Source: Polytrichum commune
Taxonomy: Eukaryota; Streptophyta; Polytrichopsida; Polytrichales; Polytrichaceae
NCBI GenBank assembly: GCA_950295325.1
Contig: OX485804.1
Span: 52,946,001-53,010,000, forward strand
Length of the DNA stretch: 64,000 nt
Direction of reading: 5' to 3'
In this document: piece by piece, positions 24,601-37,086 of the stretch
Numbering within the stretch: the stretch's first letter is position 1
Layout: each line of letters starts with the position of its first letter
Notes under the pieces: generated by a model
Told to the model about the DNA's origin: nothing
The model's input: the letters and a program-made list of their open reading frames with translations, nothing else
Databases searched by the model: none
Position numbers and translations under genes: made by a program

Positions 24601-27041
24601 TATTTGTTGATTATCGATACCATGCATTCACCTATATACTAGTGCAACATTGGTGGCAACCTTGTTGGCATTACAAAGTAAAGTGTCCAACGAAAACACT
24701 TCCCTCTTCCAACTCAATTTCTTCCTCCCATTTCTAGGATTTCCTGGACTAGTTGTCTGTCATTTATCTTTTTGCCACATGAGATTTCTGAACCTAAATT
24801 CAAACCATGGCCACTGCCCTTCCACTTGTGGTAGCTACTTGCCCCAAGCAACCAATGAGTGTTCTTCCTTTTAGAAAACTTCTGGTCATGTGGTTTGGGA
24901 CTAATGATGCTTGGACAAATCAGATATTGACCGCCTTTAAATGGTTATCTGCTGAGATGGATCTGACAAAAGGAATGCAGTAGTAACAGGAACTAATTAT
25001 ACTGCCTGTGAGTATGTGTGTAAGCACAATGCTCATTGCACTAAACAAGTGACACTAATTTCTCAATTGCCAACATTCAAGCAGGCTCATAATATTATTT
25101 GACAATAAGGTAGAGAGCTTGCTAAAACCATCACCCCTCCCAAAACCAACATCCCAAAGTCTTGCATATCAAGTACATATTGATTTTGAGAATGTCCACC
25201 ACCTTAACATCAGCTGCTGTGATGGTTCTGGGTCAACTCCCAATAAAAATTTGACCCCTTATAACTTTTGCATACTTCAAGTAAGATATACTTTGGTGTG
25301 TAGGAAAATCCCTGTTAATTGCTTATGAGAACCATTTAAATTTTCATAATCGAAGAATAGGGTCTATCCTCAGCTCTTAATGTGATGGTTTTAGCACAGT
25401 CTACCTCAAGGAAAGCGGGGCCTAATTTGGTTACGTAAATCAGACACCTATATTTGAGGGGTGGGTGGTTAGGTGCAGATCTAAGAACGGCCACCAGAAA
25501 GACATGTGTTCCAAAGAGATTGGACTACGTGCTCAAATTTTGTTAAACATTCTAGGCCCAATAGTCAACATATTTGGGGGGACATTTGCGGATGCACAGA
25601 AATTTCAACCTTGCAAGTTCGAGTAGTATAAAGGTACCATACAGCAGAAAGTAACCAAATAAGGCCCATATGTACTTTCAATATATATTTGGTTTTGTTG
25701 TCTTTCACCTCATTCTTGAACTCTGTGTTATGCAGCCATAGATAGACAGAAGCTGGAGTTGGAAGATAGAGGGAGCCTTTCACCCTTACTAGGGGATGGT
25801 GGGTATGATGAGCACACTTATGAGGCATGGTGGAAGAAACGTGCAGCCTTGTGGTGTGTGCAAGCCCGGCAAGCCAATACCCTGTGGTCCATTGCGTTAG
25901 CTGCTGCTGTGATGGGTCTTGTTATTCTTGGACACCGATGGCAGCATGAACGCTGCCAGAACCAGCAGCTGCGATTGCAGCTTTGTGCCAAGGATGAGGT
26001 ACACTTCTTCTTCTTCACCTGGTAATATAAGGCTCTTTTAACCCCTAGTAATTGTTTGGAGGATGTGGAGAAGTGAAAACTGTAAAGAGTATCAGAGTTA
26101 TCCTTAATGTCTCTCAAAAAATCATGTTTTGGTAGGGAGTTTCACCTCACTTTTGACAATTTATAATGTTAAGGAGCGTTCAAGTGGTGTCGGAACCCCC
26201 AATCTGTTGAACTGAAGTGGAGATTTTGGACTTTGGCCAAGAGACAGTTATATAAAGATAAACTTGTCAAACTTGCAAGAGCACCATTTTAGACGCCTTC
26301 AAAAGTTTGCCATGAAACTCATTTTTATATAGCTGTCCTTTGGCCAAAGTCAAATGCGTCACCTTTACTTCACCAGATTGGGGGTTCCTTACCAAAACAT
26401 GAGTTTTTGAGAGATTGCTAAGGACAACTCTATTTAGAAAAGTCCTCAATTTACTCTTCTGTTTAATTGAACTCCTAAGGTAGACATGTCTCATTCAAAC
26501 ACCTATTTCTGGGTGTGGAGTGGTTTGATATTCTCCTAATACATTCACTATTCACATTATTAAAGGATCAATACTATGGCTTGTTGGTTGGGATAGCCAA
26601 AAAATCAGCACTCAACACCAACACTAACTGCTTTGTGCAAGCCAATATATTCGCCGAAGGAGATAACATATCTGCTCTTTGATTATCTGTCACAAATTGA
26701 GATTTTGTCACCTTGATCTCATTCATATGGCATTGGACTTGTAAAAGATTTGCTGATTGACTGAGTTTTTTTAAATTGCACATTAGAAGATGCCAGACCT
26801 CCTGAAAGCAACTGTAGTAAGCTTGTCTACCTTAGAAGAGTTTGTTTGAGGAGATAAACAGCTTGTCAAGTTTTTACATCGTAATCAATATTGGGTGTGT
26901 TTCCTTTGTGCTTCCTTTGTGCAGAAAATAAGCCAACTGATTTTTCAACTAGCTCGGCTGAAAGAGGCATTGTCGGGCCGCCGCCGTGTGCCTGTGGTGC
27001 GTACAAGCACAGCCTACAGCAGCTTCCATGACCGCTTCTGA
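21611..27041 (+). CDS. ATI1-like: ATG8-interacting protein 1/2 (ATI1/ATI2)-like, five coding exons
   Basis: Plant ATI1/2 proteins bind ATG8 and mark ER- and plastid-derived bodies for autophagy. Exons read 21611-21731, 22745-23089, 23910-24242, 25736-25998 and 26925-27041. All introns are GT..AG and the sum is 1179 nt, that is 392 residues plus TGA. N terminus: NEWEVV with W20-x-x-V23, the ATG8-interacting motif position seen in ATI1. The middle is acidic and Ser-rich, with a second acidic candidate, F258-x-x-L261. C terminus: YEAWWKKRAA (295-304) just before one hydrophobic helix (about 316-332) and GHRWQHER, the hallmark ATI block. The tail from 355 has an amphipathic KISQLIFQLARLKEAL. It is longer than the Arabidopsis proteins as I recall them. 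Exon 2 could instead start at 22766, which removes seven residues in frame. Confidence 0.9.
22135..22460. mobile_element. Foldback MITE in intron 1 of the ATI-like gene
   Basis: The segment 22175-22290 (GGCCAAGGTAAAAGAATTTT ... GTCCGTTTCAACTC) is repeated inverted in 22330-22450 (GAGTTGAAAATGGACAT ... TACCTTGTCCTACTA). The right half resembles 62490-62660 in an intron of the phospholipase D gene, so both genes host the same family. Confidence 0.6.
23186..23775. repeat. ~295-bp tandem duplication in intron 2 of the ATI-like gene
   Basis: ATGGAGGTTTTGATGATAAT occurs at 23186 and again at 23481, and the following ~290 bases match between the copies (for example ATGCCAAGAGGTGCTCAAAT in both). 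Within each copy GTGCATG..GGAGGT and its inverted form (ACCT..AGCATGCACC) face each other, so the duplicated unit contains a small foldback. Confidence 0.8.
24590..25600. other. Intron 3 of the ATI-like gene, repeat-containing
   Basis: No exon-like frame is convincing. The end of this stretch (about 25430-25590) is a copy of the dispersed repeat described at 33150-33450 (CCTAATTTGGTTAC, AGATTGGACTACGTGCTCAA, TCTAGGCCCAATAGTCAACA). Confidence 0.5.
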
Positions 27042-28266
27042 ACCTTTTTTCTTTTCCTACCTCCTGTAAATATTGATACAGCTTGAGGGGTCGACGATTA
27101 AGCTACTGCTACTCCACCCTCTTTCACCTTGTACCCTTTTTTTTCTTTATTTTCTTTATTGCACAGGTCCATTTTGGAGGACTTATTTTTAGGTAAGCAG
27201 GAAGGCAGCCTGGGTTGTCGAAAGGCTTGGAGATGGATAGTTGAATAGAATCTTGGTGTTAACAGACGAACTTGAAGGTGGTCTCCCTGTTGCTTTGTAC
27301 ATGTGGATGCCATCTGTGAATTTCTAGTAGGGTTAGCTAAGGAAGGAAAAAAAAAGGCCAGTTTCTGATATGGGATGTTTTCAATCTTGTGTATCAACCC
27401 CCAGGCATTGCGTGTATAATCATCACCATTGTTCAACCAAGGATATCAGTCTTGCTCAAATGTAATTTTAGAGGAGGTGACCCTACTTCATCCTCCTTCC
27501 TAGTCTCAAAATGAGATAAAATTCAAAAAGATCAATTGGGACCATCTGCAACAATTCCCTTGGGCAGCATTCTGAGCAGAAGAGCCTTATGTTTAGGCAA
27601 CTAGGGGGGATTGATTTGAAATTTGTGGGCTTAGCAGGGATCCATAGTGGCAATACGAGGAATTGGGCGCCATGGGCGTATGGCCACTCACAGCATTAGT
27701 TAGGAATTCCTGGACTTAGCTTTGGTTGGGTTGATTTGAAGAGTGCTTTCTCTTCTTCCCCCCACCTGGATTATGATGAAAAACCTTACATTTTTGTGGA
27801 CACTTAAGTATTGACAGGAGTTTTTATTTTCCTTAGTTTGTCTTTGGATGTGCCAGCTGTCAGCCCGTCCTTCACAATCTCAACATAAGAACGGAGGATA
27901 TTTTGTGCAGTTTGCTGCATGTAGTCTGACAAGGCTGGGATTTATTTTTTGCATGTGTGCCACCATGATCACTTGTCTACATGACTTTATCACTTGCCGC
28001 TGTGTTGTTTGATTTTAGGTTTCCTTATGGAAGGTATTTTATTTGTAGCTCAAAAGTAGATTTGTGTGTGACCTATCTATCAAACTTTGGTGTAAACTTT
28101 GTAGCTTTGTTTAACTTGTTTGCTCCCTACATAGTCAGGAGCCTGAAAAGATGGGTTGAGGTGCAAATGTAAGTTATTTAGAAATTCAATTTGGTGAAAT
28201 TAGCTAGCAACTGCAAGTTAGTTCATCTTATAGTATTTTAACAATATGTGGGAAGATTATCTTATA
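27042..28266. other. 3' flank of the ATI-like gene and spacer
   Basis: The first several hundred bases are presumably 3' UTR. No sharp polyadenylation site can be chosen among several AT-rich candidates. Frames at 27098-27436 (-) and 27981-28172 (+) have no family features. Confidence 0.4.
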
Positions 28267-29037
28267 CTGTTCTCCGTCTTTATTATGACACATTTGGGAA
28301 ACACAAAAAAGTTGTATTATCGAGATGTTGTCTTCTCATTAATATGACAAATGGTGTAAAGTTGTCGTGTTATTGAGGGAATACGAAAACATAATTACTA
28401 TGATGAGCTTAAGAATATATACAACGAGTTTAAGAAATATTGATGGTATGAAATAATATCTTACAACTCCAAACAAATACAAATGTTCTGAAAAATTCTT
28501 GAAATAGGAGTCTAAAGATGTCTGGTGTTGTCTGCCCAAGTTGGCAGTTGTCATCCTATCTAAATTCTCTACTAACTTTTGAAAACTATTAATTTCATTA
28601 ACTACAAATTATAAAGAGTTCTCTAATAAGAAACTAGACAACAATGATGCATGACGTTTAGCATCAAGATATTGATGATATTATATCACTTGCGTACAAG
28701 GCAACATACTAGGCAGGAGGCCACTCTAACCCAAACCATGTCCATTTTAAACTAGTTATCCTAATTATCATTAAGTTCCCAATGATAAGTGAAGTTCCCA
28801 AGTAGTTTCCAAGTGAAATTGGATGTATTTTAGATGTATATAACATAGATGAAAGGAATTTTAACATTAACTACGTCTTTAACATGGCAAAAAACGGAGA
28901 TTCTAAATGTCGCATTATCGAGTGTTGTAGTTGTATAAAAGAGGGAGTTTTGAACTTAAAAAGTTTGGTCTTGCAGAAATGTGTTGTAATATCGAGGGTG
29001 TTGTATAAACGAGTGTCGTATTAAAGAGGTCAGACTG
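28267..29037. mobile_element. TA-flanked Tc1/mariner-like non-autonomous element
   Basis: The left end reads CTGTTCTCCGTCTTTATTAT and the right end, inverted, CAGTCTGACCTCTTTAATAC. Each lies against TA (28265-28266, 29038-29039), and both continue into GACAC. The ends resemble the CAGT..GACCTC..TA..ACGACA termini of pogo/Tc1-type elements. 771 bp without a transposase. An internal stretch (28555-28675) recurs at 37597-37715. Confidence 0.55.
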
Positions 29038-29524
29038 TAGAAGAAGGGGTGGGGCATCCGAAGATGTGTTTTAGAAACACTCTGATCAGCAACTGCCAAT
29101 CATGGTTATTGCCTGTCAAGAAATTCGGAGCTGAGATATGAAATTCGTTAGAGGTCAAGTAGGTCACATAGTTAAATCATTGATCAATTTCGTATGATAA
29201 AATTGGGGAAAAGATCTCACGTCTCCTCAAAATAAATTCAGAAGTAATTATTTAAGAATTTATATCAAACACCACTCGCAGTGTTTCGGTGTGATCTTTG
29301 ACATGAGTGGCGACCAGAAATTATATTGTTTCGGTGGCAACTTTGATATGAAAATGGGTTTCATATCTCAAAAGAATCCTCAGACTGCTTGGGTGGTCAG
29401 AGCTGTCTCTGATAATTGTGCCCCATTGAGTAGTTTTTCCAGAAAAGCCTACAATTTGCAGTGGACAGCCAAATTTTTGAGGTAGATTTATATTTTAGCA
29501 GGAGCAGTACAGAAATGGCAAGAT

Positions 29525-29735
29525 GGAATCATTGCATATAAGCATACCTCTTATTCATCCAACATAGAAGCCCTGAAATACTAGGCAATCTGGAGTTTAC
29601 TATGTTTAGTTAATTTTACACTGTATTTAGCTTCAAAGACCCCAAGTTAGTCTACTCCAAGTCATTTGATATGGATTAGCCACAAACTTACAGAGGATCC
29701 AGTTTTCATGTTGGATGGATGAGAGGTATGCTTGT
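29525..29735. repeat. Dispersed repeat pair, first copy (second at 32735-32940)
   Basis: Both copies share CTCTTATTCATCCAA/CTCTCATTCATCCAA, a T(C/T)CAAGT.(A/G)TTTGA core, GCCACAAACTTA/GGCTACAAACTTA and an end GGATGGATGAGAGGTAT/GTATGGATGAGAGGTAT. About 210 bases, non-coding. Confidence 0.6.
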
Positions 29736-31014
29736 ATGCGATAACTCCCTCTTGCCTAAAAGGAACAACTACCTCTTTGATTCATTTGAGAGCCAGATGT
29801 GCACATCAGCAAGATTTCAAACTTTGAGAGGTAATTGTGCTCAAATGGGTGAGCAGGACTTGCTAAGTGATAGCTGGTTGAAAAACTATCAAAAATCATG
29901 TTAATACTCATAGGTTGAAGTGACGTTTCTTGAGCCCTACTACATTTGAGATTCCACATTGCGATAGATAACCTATATGTTTTTATACATGTTGAAAATT
30001 ATACAATGTTGTTTAAGGTATGTTTGGTTGCACACAATGAACCACTATTTGTATACCAGAGAGAAGCAAATTTGGAGGCAAGCGATTTAGAGGAGCTGCT
30101 CGAAAAATGCCTATGGGTCATGTTTGATAGCAGGCATGTGATGAGGTCAAGAATATATTTGGGATGAAGTAGACAGTCATTTTTAGTATAAGGTACACTA
30201 CCCTTATTTGGTTACTCTTCTTAATTGGACATCATTATTTGAGTGGTAGAGTGTGGCTGGGCTAAGAACGGTTACCAAAAAACATGTGTTCATAAAAGAT
30301 TGGAGTACGTGCTCAAAGTATGATAAACTTTCTAGGATCAATAGTCAACAAAAGTAGGAGAGATTTACAACATATGACCATTTAACGAGCACGAGAATCT
30401 TCACTTTGATAGTGAGTAAGATATTCACAAGTTCCAAAAATTATGAGGAAAGTGACTACAACCTCAATTTGGATTTGCTAACCATCTCGTTCTAATCATG
30501 TGTTTCATGTCCTACAAGAACTGGGCTAGTCGGAAAGGAACCATTTAAGATTCATCTACCTTGGTCTAAGAGTGGGTGCAGTTTTTACTTGAACACATCA
30601 TAACTTGATGTTGATAATAAGACAAGTAGGGGGAAAAAATGCAAGAAGCTGAAAATGCAATATAGTTTGTGCTGCCGATTTCTGAGAGCGTCGCAAAGGA
30701 GCACACCATTATAACAAGGAGTGACTCGAGCACTGAGCTTTAGCTTAGGGCCTGGCCGCACAGGCTGGTCATAGAATTGGAATGGCCCTGTGACCCACTC
30801 TTGGGATCTCCGGAATTTATGGAGAGTGGTTTGACACCACGGTTTGCTTCGGTTCGTTCAAACTCCAGCTAGAAGGCTGGAAGATGACGGTTAGAGGGCT
30901 TCACAGACTTCATCGACACTGTGGCTCTCTGCAGGTCTTCTCCAGCTGCTTGCCCTCCAGTGGTCGAACAAACATCATTGCCTCCGAGGAGGAAGACACA
31001 CGTAACATTATTCA

Positions 31015-31245
31015 CCTCTATGATCAGGGAGAAGCGGCAGATAGTTACAGATGAACCGGTTGAGTTTGAGAAATAACCGGTTGAAGTTCAAGACTGCAGG
31101 AAGATTACCGATCATTTTAGAAGAATTTATGGAATATACCCCAATTTACTAAAGGAAAACAGAAGGATGTCAACATGTAACCGGTTGACTTGCAAACACT
31201 AGGATCTCAACCGATTATGCCCAAAAATCTCGCCGATCACTGATT
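31015..31245. repeat. ACCGGTT dispersed repeat, inverted copy
   Basis: Reads in the opposite orientation to 16790-17040: TACAGATGAACCGGTTGAGT, AAGATTACCGATCATTTTAG, ATGTAACCGGTTGACTTGC, then GATCTCAACCGATTATGCCC. It is a single unit of the structure amplified at 54.2-55.0 kb. Confidence 0.7.
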
Positions 31246-32029
31246 CATCCGAGTCTGTATGTTGGGTGGAATAAGCAAGATTCTATTCGAAATTATGTTC
31301 TGTTTATTCTCACAGTAGAGCATGGTACTGGCAAATACAGGCTGAAAAGCTGGGGAGAAGCAGTGTATAATTGATATTATTAGAATGGAATGGCTGATAG
31401 CAGCTGAATATTGTTATGGAATTACTCTGGAAACTACATTGTGGTGTTCGATCCTTTGAACGGATCACCCAACATTGACACTGCTGTGTCCACTGGATCA
31501 ATCTTCGGCATCTACATGCCTAACGAAGAATGCTTGACCGACCCTCGGTGACAACCCATCCATGAGTAATCACATGGCCACCTCCATTTCTTTCTGCAAA
31601 TTCTTTTGCAAGTATGTGTTCAGTAACTGAACTCATCGAAAGCTTGAAGGTCCTTCACCAGCGACATCGATGCACACTTCTTCGGCAGTAGGCCCATCCT
31701 CCGATTTCTATAGACTTCGACTCACACCATTGATATGTGCGTGGGTACAGTCGTGAATGTAATTCTAGTCATCTAGACAGAATATATCATTCTTCTGGCA
31801 ATGGGAGATTGCACTGATAGTGCCTGCATGTTCTTGATTTGAGAAGTGTTCATTGTGAAACTAGGTTAGGCTGGAATCTAGTCTTAGTGAGAGAATGAAT
31901 GCTACCGAAGAATACAACGCTTATGAATACCTGCGTGACTTAACACATGGTTTTTAATTCCTTGTCACTGGAAGGAGTGCCAAGCTCAGAGACTTAATTT
32001 GACTGTTCTCTAATACTAAGGTTTACACT

Positions 32030-32455
32030 ACACAGATTATCCTAATTAGTGAAGGAGGGCTAGTAGTGCGTGTAGGAAATTAGTGAAGGTGCTACTACAT
32101 TTTTTTATGCTATGAAATTAGTGCCACCAAAATATCTAGGAAGCATTGTTCATCCCGGCTTTATTCACTGAAAATATTATTCATAGCAACACTATTCACT
32201 AAAAGTACTGACACTATTCATCTTGACACCGTTCACTGACAAACATGTGTTTGCACACAATTGTATTTATCAGTCTACAAGCACCTTAGAACATGCACTT
32301 ATTTACTTGAAATGTATAGTAAATGAGCATGTATTCATGGATTTAGTATCACTCAATAAAAGTTTGATCCCTCACTAATTTTGAGACTTGGCAAAATAGT
32401 GCGTGTTTTAGGAGTTAGTACCACACATACTGATAGGGATGATTAGTGTAGTATC
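32030..32455. repeat. Dispersed element, copy shared with 56280-56730
   Basis: The two loci align through TTTTTATGCTATGAAA, AGCACCTTAGAAC/ACACCTTAGAGC, GAAATGTATAGTAAATGAGC, CATGTATTCATG, CCCTCACTAATTTTGAGA and GTACCACA. Here the ends ATCCTAATTAGTG (left) and GGGATGATTAGTGTAG (right) resemble one another. Probably a non-autonomous DNA element. Confidence 0.6.
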
Positions 32456-33149
32456 CATATTATGAGGTCTATACTTGCTAGCTTGTCATGGATGACTTGT
32501 AAGCAAAAACATCAAAGTGCAATTTTGAGGAACTCATTCAATATGTTGCATCGATGTTTAACCTCACAGCCATCCCTCTTCTGATACTTCAACTGCAAAA
32601 TATTTGTTGGTAATATTGTGCTGACAAACTAAAATTTCTTAAAGTACAAGCTCTGACAAAGAACTTGATGGGGAAGCCTTCAGACTTTGCAGAGTTGTAA
32701 TGTTGGGCATCCACTCTACATTTGGAGAGAGAGAATTAAAGCATGCGATTGTACCTCTCATTCATCCAATATAAAAACTTGAAATTGTATCCATCCTGGA
32801 GGTTATGATTTATAGTTGATTCGACAACATATTTAGTTTTGAAGACATTGAATTAGTTTAGTCCAAGTTGTTTGAGATGAATCGGCTACAAACTTATATG
32901 GGTCCAAGCTATTATGTTGTATGGATGAGAGGTATCTAAATAAAAAAATGTTTTTTCATTGTTATTTATTATTTGTTAAGATATTAGACCGTGAAGGGTT
33001 TGTAGTGACATTGAGAGGTAGAACTTGCAAGTTTTGGGAGTTTGATACTTGAATGTAAGAAGGACCCTTGTACACTAGATAGGTTGAGAGGTTGACAAAA
33101 TGAGTCTTCTCAATGATAGGGAGCCTCTAAGGTAAAGATCCTAATTTCA

Positions 33150-33450
33150 ATAGAGTTGCATAATTTGGACATATATATGAGTGGTACATGGTTAGATGCG
33201 GATCTAAGAATGGACACCAATACAATATGTGTTTAAAGGAGATTGGATCACATGCTCAAAATATCCTCACCATTCTAGGTTCAAGAGTCAACATGATTTG
33301 GAGGACCTATGTGACCAATTCATGAGCATGAGAATCTTAACTTTATTAATGAATAACATATTCATATGAACTCCAAAAATCGTGAGGCAACTTACTATGG
33401 ATGCGATTTGGATTTGCTAATCATCTTGCACTAATTGCGTGTTTCATATC
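33150..33450. repeat. Dispersed repeat with copies at 25430, 30185 and 52235
   Basis: Landmarks in order: GGTTAGATGCGGATCTAAGA, AGATTGGATCACATGCTCAA, TTCTAGGTTCAAGAGTCAAC, GAGCATGAGAATCTTAACTT, GATTTGGATTTGCTAA. The same order is found at 30185-30480 and, with losses, at 25430-25590, 52235-52540 and 17080-17260. No open frame survives, and the class is unknown. Confidence 0.6.
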
Positions 33451-34440
33451 CTTCTAGAAGTCCCCTATAAGTGGATGCAAAGAGAAAATAATCTGAATAA
33501 CACACGCATGCCTCAACTCAAGCTTGTCCCCACTTTACACTTAGAGCTTTCAACTTGAGAGCTTGAGCTTTTCATTGGCCCTTACAATGCCTAGAGACGC
33601 CTTCATGGATAATGTGTGGACGTTTATATTAAGCATTTGGTACAATCCACCCTCAATATCTATTAACACTTTGGAGCAAGGAAACTTGAAACACTTAATG
33701 GGTGTAGCATAGACTATTTGTAACACTTACATGATTAACACTTATGTAATTATGGAATGAAAAGTTTAAAAATTATATAAATAAAGGATGAAGTACACAA
33801 GATATGAATTTCACCATACATCTAAGTCTAATTGAAGAAAAAATCTAAAGTAGTTTGATGAGATTCTACCAAGATCTCATTTCCTTTTGAAGTGTCTGAT
33901 AGCTCTAGATGTGAGGTGTAACATTAGTAGGTTTTTGTTCCAAAAATTGTTCCAAGGCCACTAATGCACTTTCAACATTCCTAAATCCTACTCTATCTTC
34001 CACCACATCACCAATTTGCACATTATCAACTTCTTCAACATGTTCATTTCAGTTGCATCATTTCTTTCATCAAGCATACCTATAATTTCTTGCTCAAATA
34101 TGTATGTAGGGTTTTGTTTGAATCAAATTCTAGTTCATGATTGAAGAACTCATGTGCATTCATAGTGGGTCCAATTTCACCCTCTAAAGAAGTCCAATAC
34201 ATGACAAACCTAATTCAATGTCATCCAAGTTAAACAATTACATAGCCTCACTTTCATCCAAATTAACCCTTATCGAGGTGATTTCATTGAGGAGGGGAGC
34301 ATAATTTTTACAAATTCTCTTAATAATTAACAATCAATATGTGAGCCCAATTATGTGCCCACATTTAAAATTAACCTTAGGAATGCCAAAATCTTTGAAT
34401 TAGTGTTGGTTGAGTCGGTTAGAAGGACTAAAGAGGATTA

Positions 34441-36030
34441 GAAGCTTAAAAGTTTAGATAGAATTACATTAAATGTCTTAGTCTAGGAATGATTGAAGGA
34501 AAGAAAACCAAAAATGAGAAAAATAGTTTGTTTAAGGGTTGAGTGAGGCTTAAGCCCAAGAGGCTAGAACCGGGAATTAACTGTTCGAATTATGGGGTCC
34601 CGGGTGGGATTTGGATAACCCTGGGTTTTGAGGACTAGGAGAGCTCGGAGGTTGGGGGGGGGGGGGTCTCGGAAAAGTCTCAATTGTTCGAAGAAGGTGT
34701 GGGCACGACCAAGCTTGCAGCCGGAGGCTTCCAGCAGGATCTCAGATGTGATGTGAGGGGAATGTGCCTCAAAAATGTGAGGGCGGAGGGAACAACAAAA
34801 GGAGAAGCGCGGAATTTGAAGGATGCTAGGGAGTTGGCTAGCCAACTCAAGCCACCAGGATCGGCTGTTGATCGATAGCGAGAGGGGACAATCCGGTAAG
34901 CCTCGATACCCAGGTCCTTGGGCTTTGTGAGACTACCTCTGCACCTGCCGACTCCAAAGCGTTAAGCTCAGCTGCCGAAAAAGACATTCAGCCCAGAAGC
35001 ACACGCTCCGCAACGGAAAATGGCAGGTAGGCTGTAGGGCAAGCAAAGATTGTAGGGAGCTGGGCAACAGAAGTGGATGATGCTGCTGGGTGGGGTGAAT
35101 TTGTGGTTGTGCACTGGGAGGTGCACTGGAAGAGGCCAATGCCTGCAACAGCGGTGTGGTTTTGAGGAGGAAAATGTGTGAAGGCCAAAAGAAGAACTTT
35201 GGTCACCGAGATCTTATTGCTGCAACCGCAAAAAGTAAGCTAAAGGGAAGAGGTCTGGAAAGTTGGAAGATCGAGATCTGTTGAGGTTGGAATAGGTGTC
35301 GGAGAGGGAAGAATCGCACTTGAAGGCAGGACTGGGAGTTTTGGGTGGAAGACTAGCATAATGCGGCTCGTACACCTGTGAAGCAGCTGGATAAGCTGAT
35401 CCCAACATTTGAAGGTGCTTGGTGGCCTCGGGTTCGAGGGCGGTGGCTGGAATTTGAGGGCGGGGTTGAATATGAGCAATGCAAGTGTTGTGAGGGGGTG
35501 AGAAGAGGAAACATGGCGCTGAACAGCGAGCTTCAACTGCCCAGCATGCCTATACTCATCATTGGTAAGGAGGGGTGTTGGGATGCAAGACTCTCCCAAC
35601 TGACGTTCGGTGCTGCCTTCGGCAGCTGCAACCTTCTTGTGCTGGGCACATGAGGATTTAGTGCTGCCCTGTAGCCAAAAATGGCCGCCTAGGAGGCAGG
35701 GCAGCCACCTGGTAGGCGGCAGGGTGTAGCAAAAAACCTGCAACCGCCCAGGCTGGGCAGCCGCAGAGGCTGCCAGGGTTTTACCCGACACAGTAAAAAC
35801 TGCACTTTGTTTTACCCAATGCAGTAAAAACATAAATTTTTACCACAGGTTTTTACCCGGTTTTTTTTACTGCTCCGAGTAGATAGAGCAATCTGTCTGC
35901 ACATCATATTTAGGGATTCCAGGAGTTTTTTCTTGGTTTTCAGTCAGATTTAAATTTTCGCACGTGCTCGGTTATTTGATTGCCATTTGCTCAGATTTAC
36001 ATGTTTTTGGGCGCTGTAAATTGCATTGGC
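34441..36030. other. GC-richer stretch left of the Harbinger ORF1, no gene recognised
   Basis: Contains a run of 14 G (about 34655-34668) and GCAGCC/GGCGGC-rich DNA around 35640-35770, then several GTTTTTAC-type motifs (35775-35875). A 197-codon minus-strand frame (35240-35833) crosses it but has biased, low-information composition and no family signature. Part of this may be the left end of the Harbinger element; its terminus could not be fixed. Confidence 0.4.
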
Positions 36031-36033
36031 TAG

Positions 36034-37086
36034 TTGGCGTCCTTCCCTGTGTTGAGTTTAGGTCCAAATTTTAAGACTTTCGTGGAATCGATGGAGAGGC
36101 CTATTGGAGATGGAATTAGGCCCGCCGTTGCCCCGGTTGCTCATCCTAGTGTTTTTGGGCGCCACCTCCAGTTGTGGGACCATATGTTCAATCCAAGAAG
36201 TATGTTGGAAGGAAGAAACCCACGTTGGGAGGTGTGGATGTTTATCATGGTGGGAGGTGGAGCGATGCCGCCATTGCAAACATATTGGATTTGTACGAGG
36301 CAGAGTGAATGCATTGTAACATGGGGTTACTAGCCGCCCGTCATTGGATCCGCATCCGGATCGAATATACAAGACAAATGTTTGTTGAGCTCGGGCGGAT
36401 GGATATTCATATAAAGGCAAGATTGAAAAATTGAAGGCAGAGTACCCGCGTAAAAAAACGCTACTAGAGGAGCAAACTGGCGGCAATGGCTCTACGTGGG
36501 TGTGGTTCAAGCGCATGAAACATATCATGGGCGGCACCGCAAAGGAAGATGGTTTGGTGGGAGGTTACGACCAAGGTCGTCCCTCCTAGGGGAGCCTGCG
36601 CAGGGAGAGAGTTCCGTTCCCATGACATATGTTGAGGATATTAGGGGATCTCATATTGATCGCGCATCGTATACACCGGATCCTCTTGTCGATGTGGACC
36701 GCGAGACTGTAGACATACCCGACATTGCAGGTTCACAATATGTACGTGATAGCTCGACGCATAACCCTCTTTTGCCGAAGTCTGTTTCGTGCATACGACC
36801 TGGCGTTACAGGGAAATTGAATGCTAGGAAACGCATCCTTACTTATATCATTTCTTTTGCGAACGCCATCAATAACTTCGCGGAGGGCACCGCGAAGGTG
36901 GAGCAACACAAAATGCAGTCTGCCAAACGCATAACACAATTACTGATTAATTTTAATGAGCGCATGACATTACGATTTGCGGAGATTGAGACCAAGTCTC
37001 GTCACGAGGCGAGGGCTACCCAGATGGCCATTGTAACTTTGTTTTCCACGATGATGGCCAACAAAGCCCCGCGTACTTCGGAGTGA
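36034..37086 (+). pseudogene. PIF/Harbinger ORF1, SANT/Myb-like DNA-binding protein, decayed
   Basis: ORF1 proteins of PIF/Harbinger elements bind DNA and help the transposase. A SANT/Myb-like start is visible near 36240 (HGGRWSDAAIANILDLYEAE), followed in frame by a TGA and then AARHWIRIRIEYTRQMFVEL, the usual continuation. Another shift or stop follows, then STWVWFKRMKHIMGG in a further frame (about 36475-36540). The C-terminal part is open from 36496 to the TGA at 37084-37086 (from VPMTYVEDI on) and predicted helical. At least one stop and two frame changes break it. It converges on the transposase at 37976-39237. Confidence 0.75.

Larger units (their letters stand above)
29040..34440. other. 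Repeat-rich spacer, no gene recognised
   Basis: Holds several diverged repeat copies listed separately (29525-29735, 30185-30480, 31015-31245, 32030-32455, 32735-32940, 33150-33450). A GC-richer patch at 30690-31010 has a frame including GEWFDTTVCFGSFKLQLEGW, but with no family I can name and no splice support. Nothing else suggests a gene. Confidence 0.45.

Noticed and set aside
35240-35833. 197-codon minus-strand open frame
   Set aside because: GC-rich, Pro/Ser/Leu-biased composition with no domain, and overlapped by other equally open frames.
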